Source: Fulvivirga marina
GTDB lineage: Bacteria > Bacteroidota > Bacteroidia > Cytophagales > Cyclobacteriaceae
Direction of reading: 5' to 3'
DNA length: 64,000 bases
Assembly: GCF_016775155.1 (NCBI RefSeq)
Contig: NZ_JAEUGD010000066.1
Span: 64,763 to 128,762 of the forward strand
In this document: one piece after another, positions 62,760 through 64,000 of the stretch
How positions within the stretch are numbered: position 1 is the stretch's first letter
Layout: the number at the start of each line of letters is the position of its first letter
Program-made: the position numbers and the translations under genes
Notes under the pieces: model-generated
What the model saw: only the letters and a program-made list of their open reading frames with translations
The model's database searches: none
What the model was told of the DNA's origin: nothing

Positions 62760-64000
62760 TCAAGGTTCGAGAATAATCAGGCGGGGAAACTCTGTTACTT
62801 TAATGTTTATGCTCTTATTTGGGTCCAAACAGTTGGGTTTAAACTCATTATCAAAATGTTCCAGAACAAACTCAGAGACGGAGCTGTAATTTCTCTTTAA
62901 TGGCAGGTTTACCTTCGTAGTGCTATTATTATTGGTTCCCATCCAATACATGAATGCTACTTTATCTCCGCTATTAAGCTTCATAACACTCAAAGGACCT
63001 TTAAAATAAGCGTATTCCAATTTATATCCGGTCAGTTTATTCCCTAAAAAATTAACAACATACCAAGCCAAATCCTTGTCTCCATTTTTTCTGATAAGTC
63101 CGGATGTACTAAACTTCCTTCGAAACCCCCATGCTTCAATCGCAACAGGGTCTTTCAGGGTGAATAGGAAAGTCTTATCATAACCCGCGCCATACATGGA
63201 CATCAGTAACCGGGTAATATGCTTAGCCTGAGCAAAAGTACTGATCTCATGCGAATCCATGCTATCTATGTTGGTGGTGGGCGTACCTATAGGGCTCACA
63301 TCACCCACTACCTTATCATACCCTGTTTCAGTCAAGTATATGGGGCTGGAATACTTGGACCTAAGCACCTCAACAAAATCTTTTGACCTGGATATCATCT
63401 CCGTATTCTCTACAATATCACTGGCTTCTGCTCCTGATTGGCTACCATTTTTAAATGGATAAGCATGTGCAGTCAGAATTAGGTTTTCCTCAGGCACAAC
63501 CTTCTTTCCGTGCTTTTTTGCATCATACCGGAGTATTTTCAATTCCTCCAATACGCTAAGTACATAGTCAGATTTAATATCTATAGGACTCGGAAAAGCT
63601 ATTTGCATAGTTGGGTCAGCCATAAGTATACCATGACCTTCTCCCATTTTCCCCATATGCCCATCAATGGCCGCCGATAAAAATGCCGCCATAATCTTTG
63701 GTGTAGCTCTCTCTCTTTCACTAAACCAGTCCTTGTCCATTTCATTTCCTGGCTCAATGGCAAAAACAAGATCAAGCCCTGCTTTGATTTCATTATTAGA
63801 AGCTAATTTCAACAATTTAGGGTCAATAGTCCCTCCCTCACTTATCAACTTATTTTTACCATACCTGGCCGTAAACTGATATAAAAATGACGCGTAAGCC
63901 TTATAGTCCATAGGGTTTTCAGGATTCCCCCCCTCATCCCAGGGTATTTGCCATACGTTGATCATGCTATCTTTGGGGACATTAGTATACAGCAGATTTC
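62760..64000 (-). CDS. Glycoside hydrolase, clan GH-A type, N-terminus outside the window
   Basis: The reading frame stays open up to the right edge, beyond the Met at 63965, so the gene is cut off at its N-terminus. The visible 413 or so residues contain a TIM-barrel pattern with AIEPGNEMDK (acid/base Glu after Asn) and YLTETGYD (nucleophile Glu), the two-Glu arrangement of clan GH-A (for example GH5, GH39 or GH51). A C-terminal beta domain follows (about the last 100 residues). It would be a retaining enzyme cutting the locus polysaccharide or helping its release. Family assignment within the clan is not possible here. Confidence 0.8.
   Translation of the reverse strand, partial: NLLYTNVPKDSMINVWQIPWDEGGNPENPMDYKAYASFLYQFTARYGKNKLISEGGTIDPKLLKLASNNEIKAGLDLVFAIEPGNEMDKDWFSERERATPKIMAAFLSAAIDGHMGKMGEGHGILMADPTMQIAFPSPIDIKSDYVLSVLEELKILRYDAKKHGKKVVPEENLILTAHAYPFKNGSQSGAEASDIVENTEMISRSKDFVEVLRSKYSSPIYLTETGYDKVVGDVSPIGTPTTNIDSMDSHEISTFAQAKHITRLLMSMYGAGYDKTFLFTLKDPVAIEAWGFRRKFSTSGLIRKNGDKDLAWYVVNFLGNKLTGYKLEYAYFKGPLSVMKLNSGDKVAFMYWMGTNNNSTTKVNLPLKRNYSSVSEFVLEHFDNEFKPNCLDPNKSINIKVTEFPRLIILEP

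Overview
The window reads as chromosomal DNA of a gliding, AT-rich Bacteroidota bacterium, most likely a marine member of the Cytophagales. The evidence is outer-membrane PorT-like barrels, a PorP/SprF protein with type IX secretion (T9SS) cargo carrying type A and type B C-terminal sorting domains, signal peptides ending in GQ or AQ, and promoters of the TTTG-N(19-21)-TAnnTTTG type. No transposase gene, CRISPR array, rRNA or phage module was seen. One tRNA (Asp, GTC) is present. The genus cannot be told from this sequence.

Layout. 1-12.7 kb is mostly housekeeping: a Prc-type protease, a zinc-ribbon membrane protein, two small orphan genes behind a set of TGTG/CACA dyads, a phosphatidylserine-decarboxylase-like enzyme, a PAS histidine kinase, a MazG-like protein and a complete RND efflux operon. 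13-18 kb holds tyrS and five small outer-membrane barrels. 18-25 kb holds an operon of a metallo-hydrolase, a patatin and urocanate hydratase, then accA, tRNA-Asp and a 560-residue orphan protein. 25-28.4 kb is a CHASE/multi-PAS histidine kinase with its receiver protein.

From 29.3 kb to the right end the window is one large surface-polysaccharide region. Going rightward: a stand-alone receiver, a degenerate receiver fused to the initiating sugar-phosphate transferase, two family-2 glycosyltransferases, an asparagine-synthetase-like amidotransferase, two secreted alpha/beta-hydrolases (the second with 15 PKD-like repeats and a type B sorting domain), a PorP/SprF-SPOR protein, a third secreted hydrolase that also carries an SGNH domain nested in an FN3 fold, a GMC oxidoreductase with a Tat-signal partner, and an acyltransferase-3. 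Going leftward: a compact operon for polyprenyl-phospho-D-arabinofuranose (UbiA-type phosphoribosyltransferase, HAD phosphatase, DprE1-like, DprE2-like) led by a GT-C-like glycosyltransferase. Further right, also leftward: a partial glycoside hydrolase, sulfotransferase, Wzx-like flippase, a 41-residue membrane peptide, Wzy/ligase and a half-length TolC-like protein.

How the parts may work together (inference): a Wzx/Wzy polysaccharide is started by a transferase controlled through a receiver/pseudo-receiver pair. It is decorated with D-arabinofuranose, acyl and possibly sulfate or amide groups, and then remodelled outside the cell by T9SS-delivered esterases. This assembly, especially the pseudo-receiver transferase, the Araf donor operon and the nested double hydrolase, is the best candidate here for an undescribed system.
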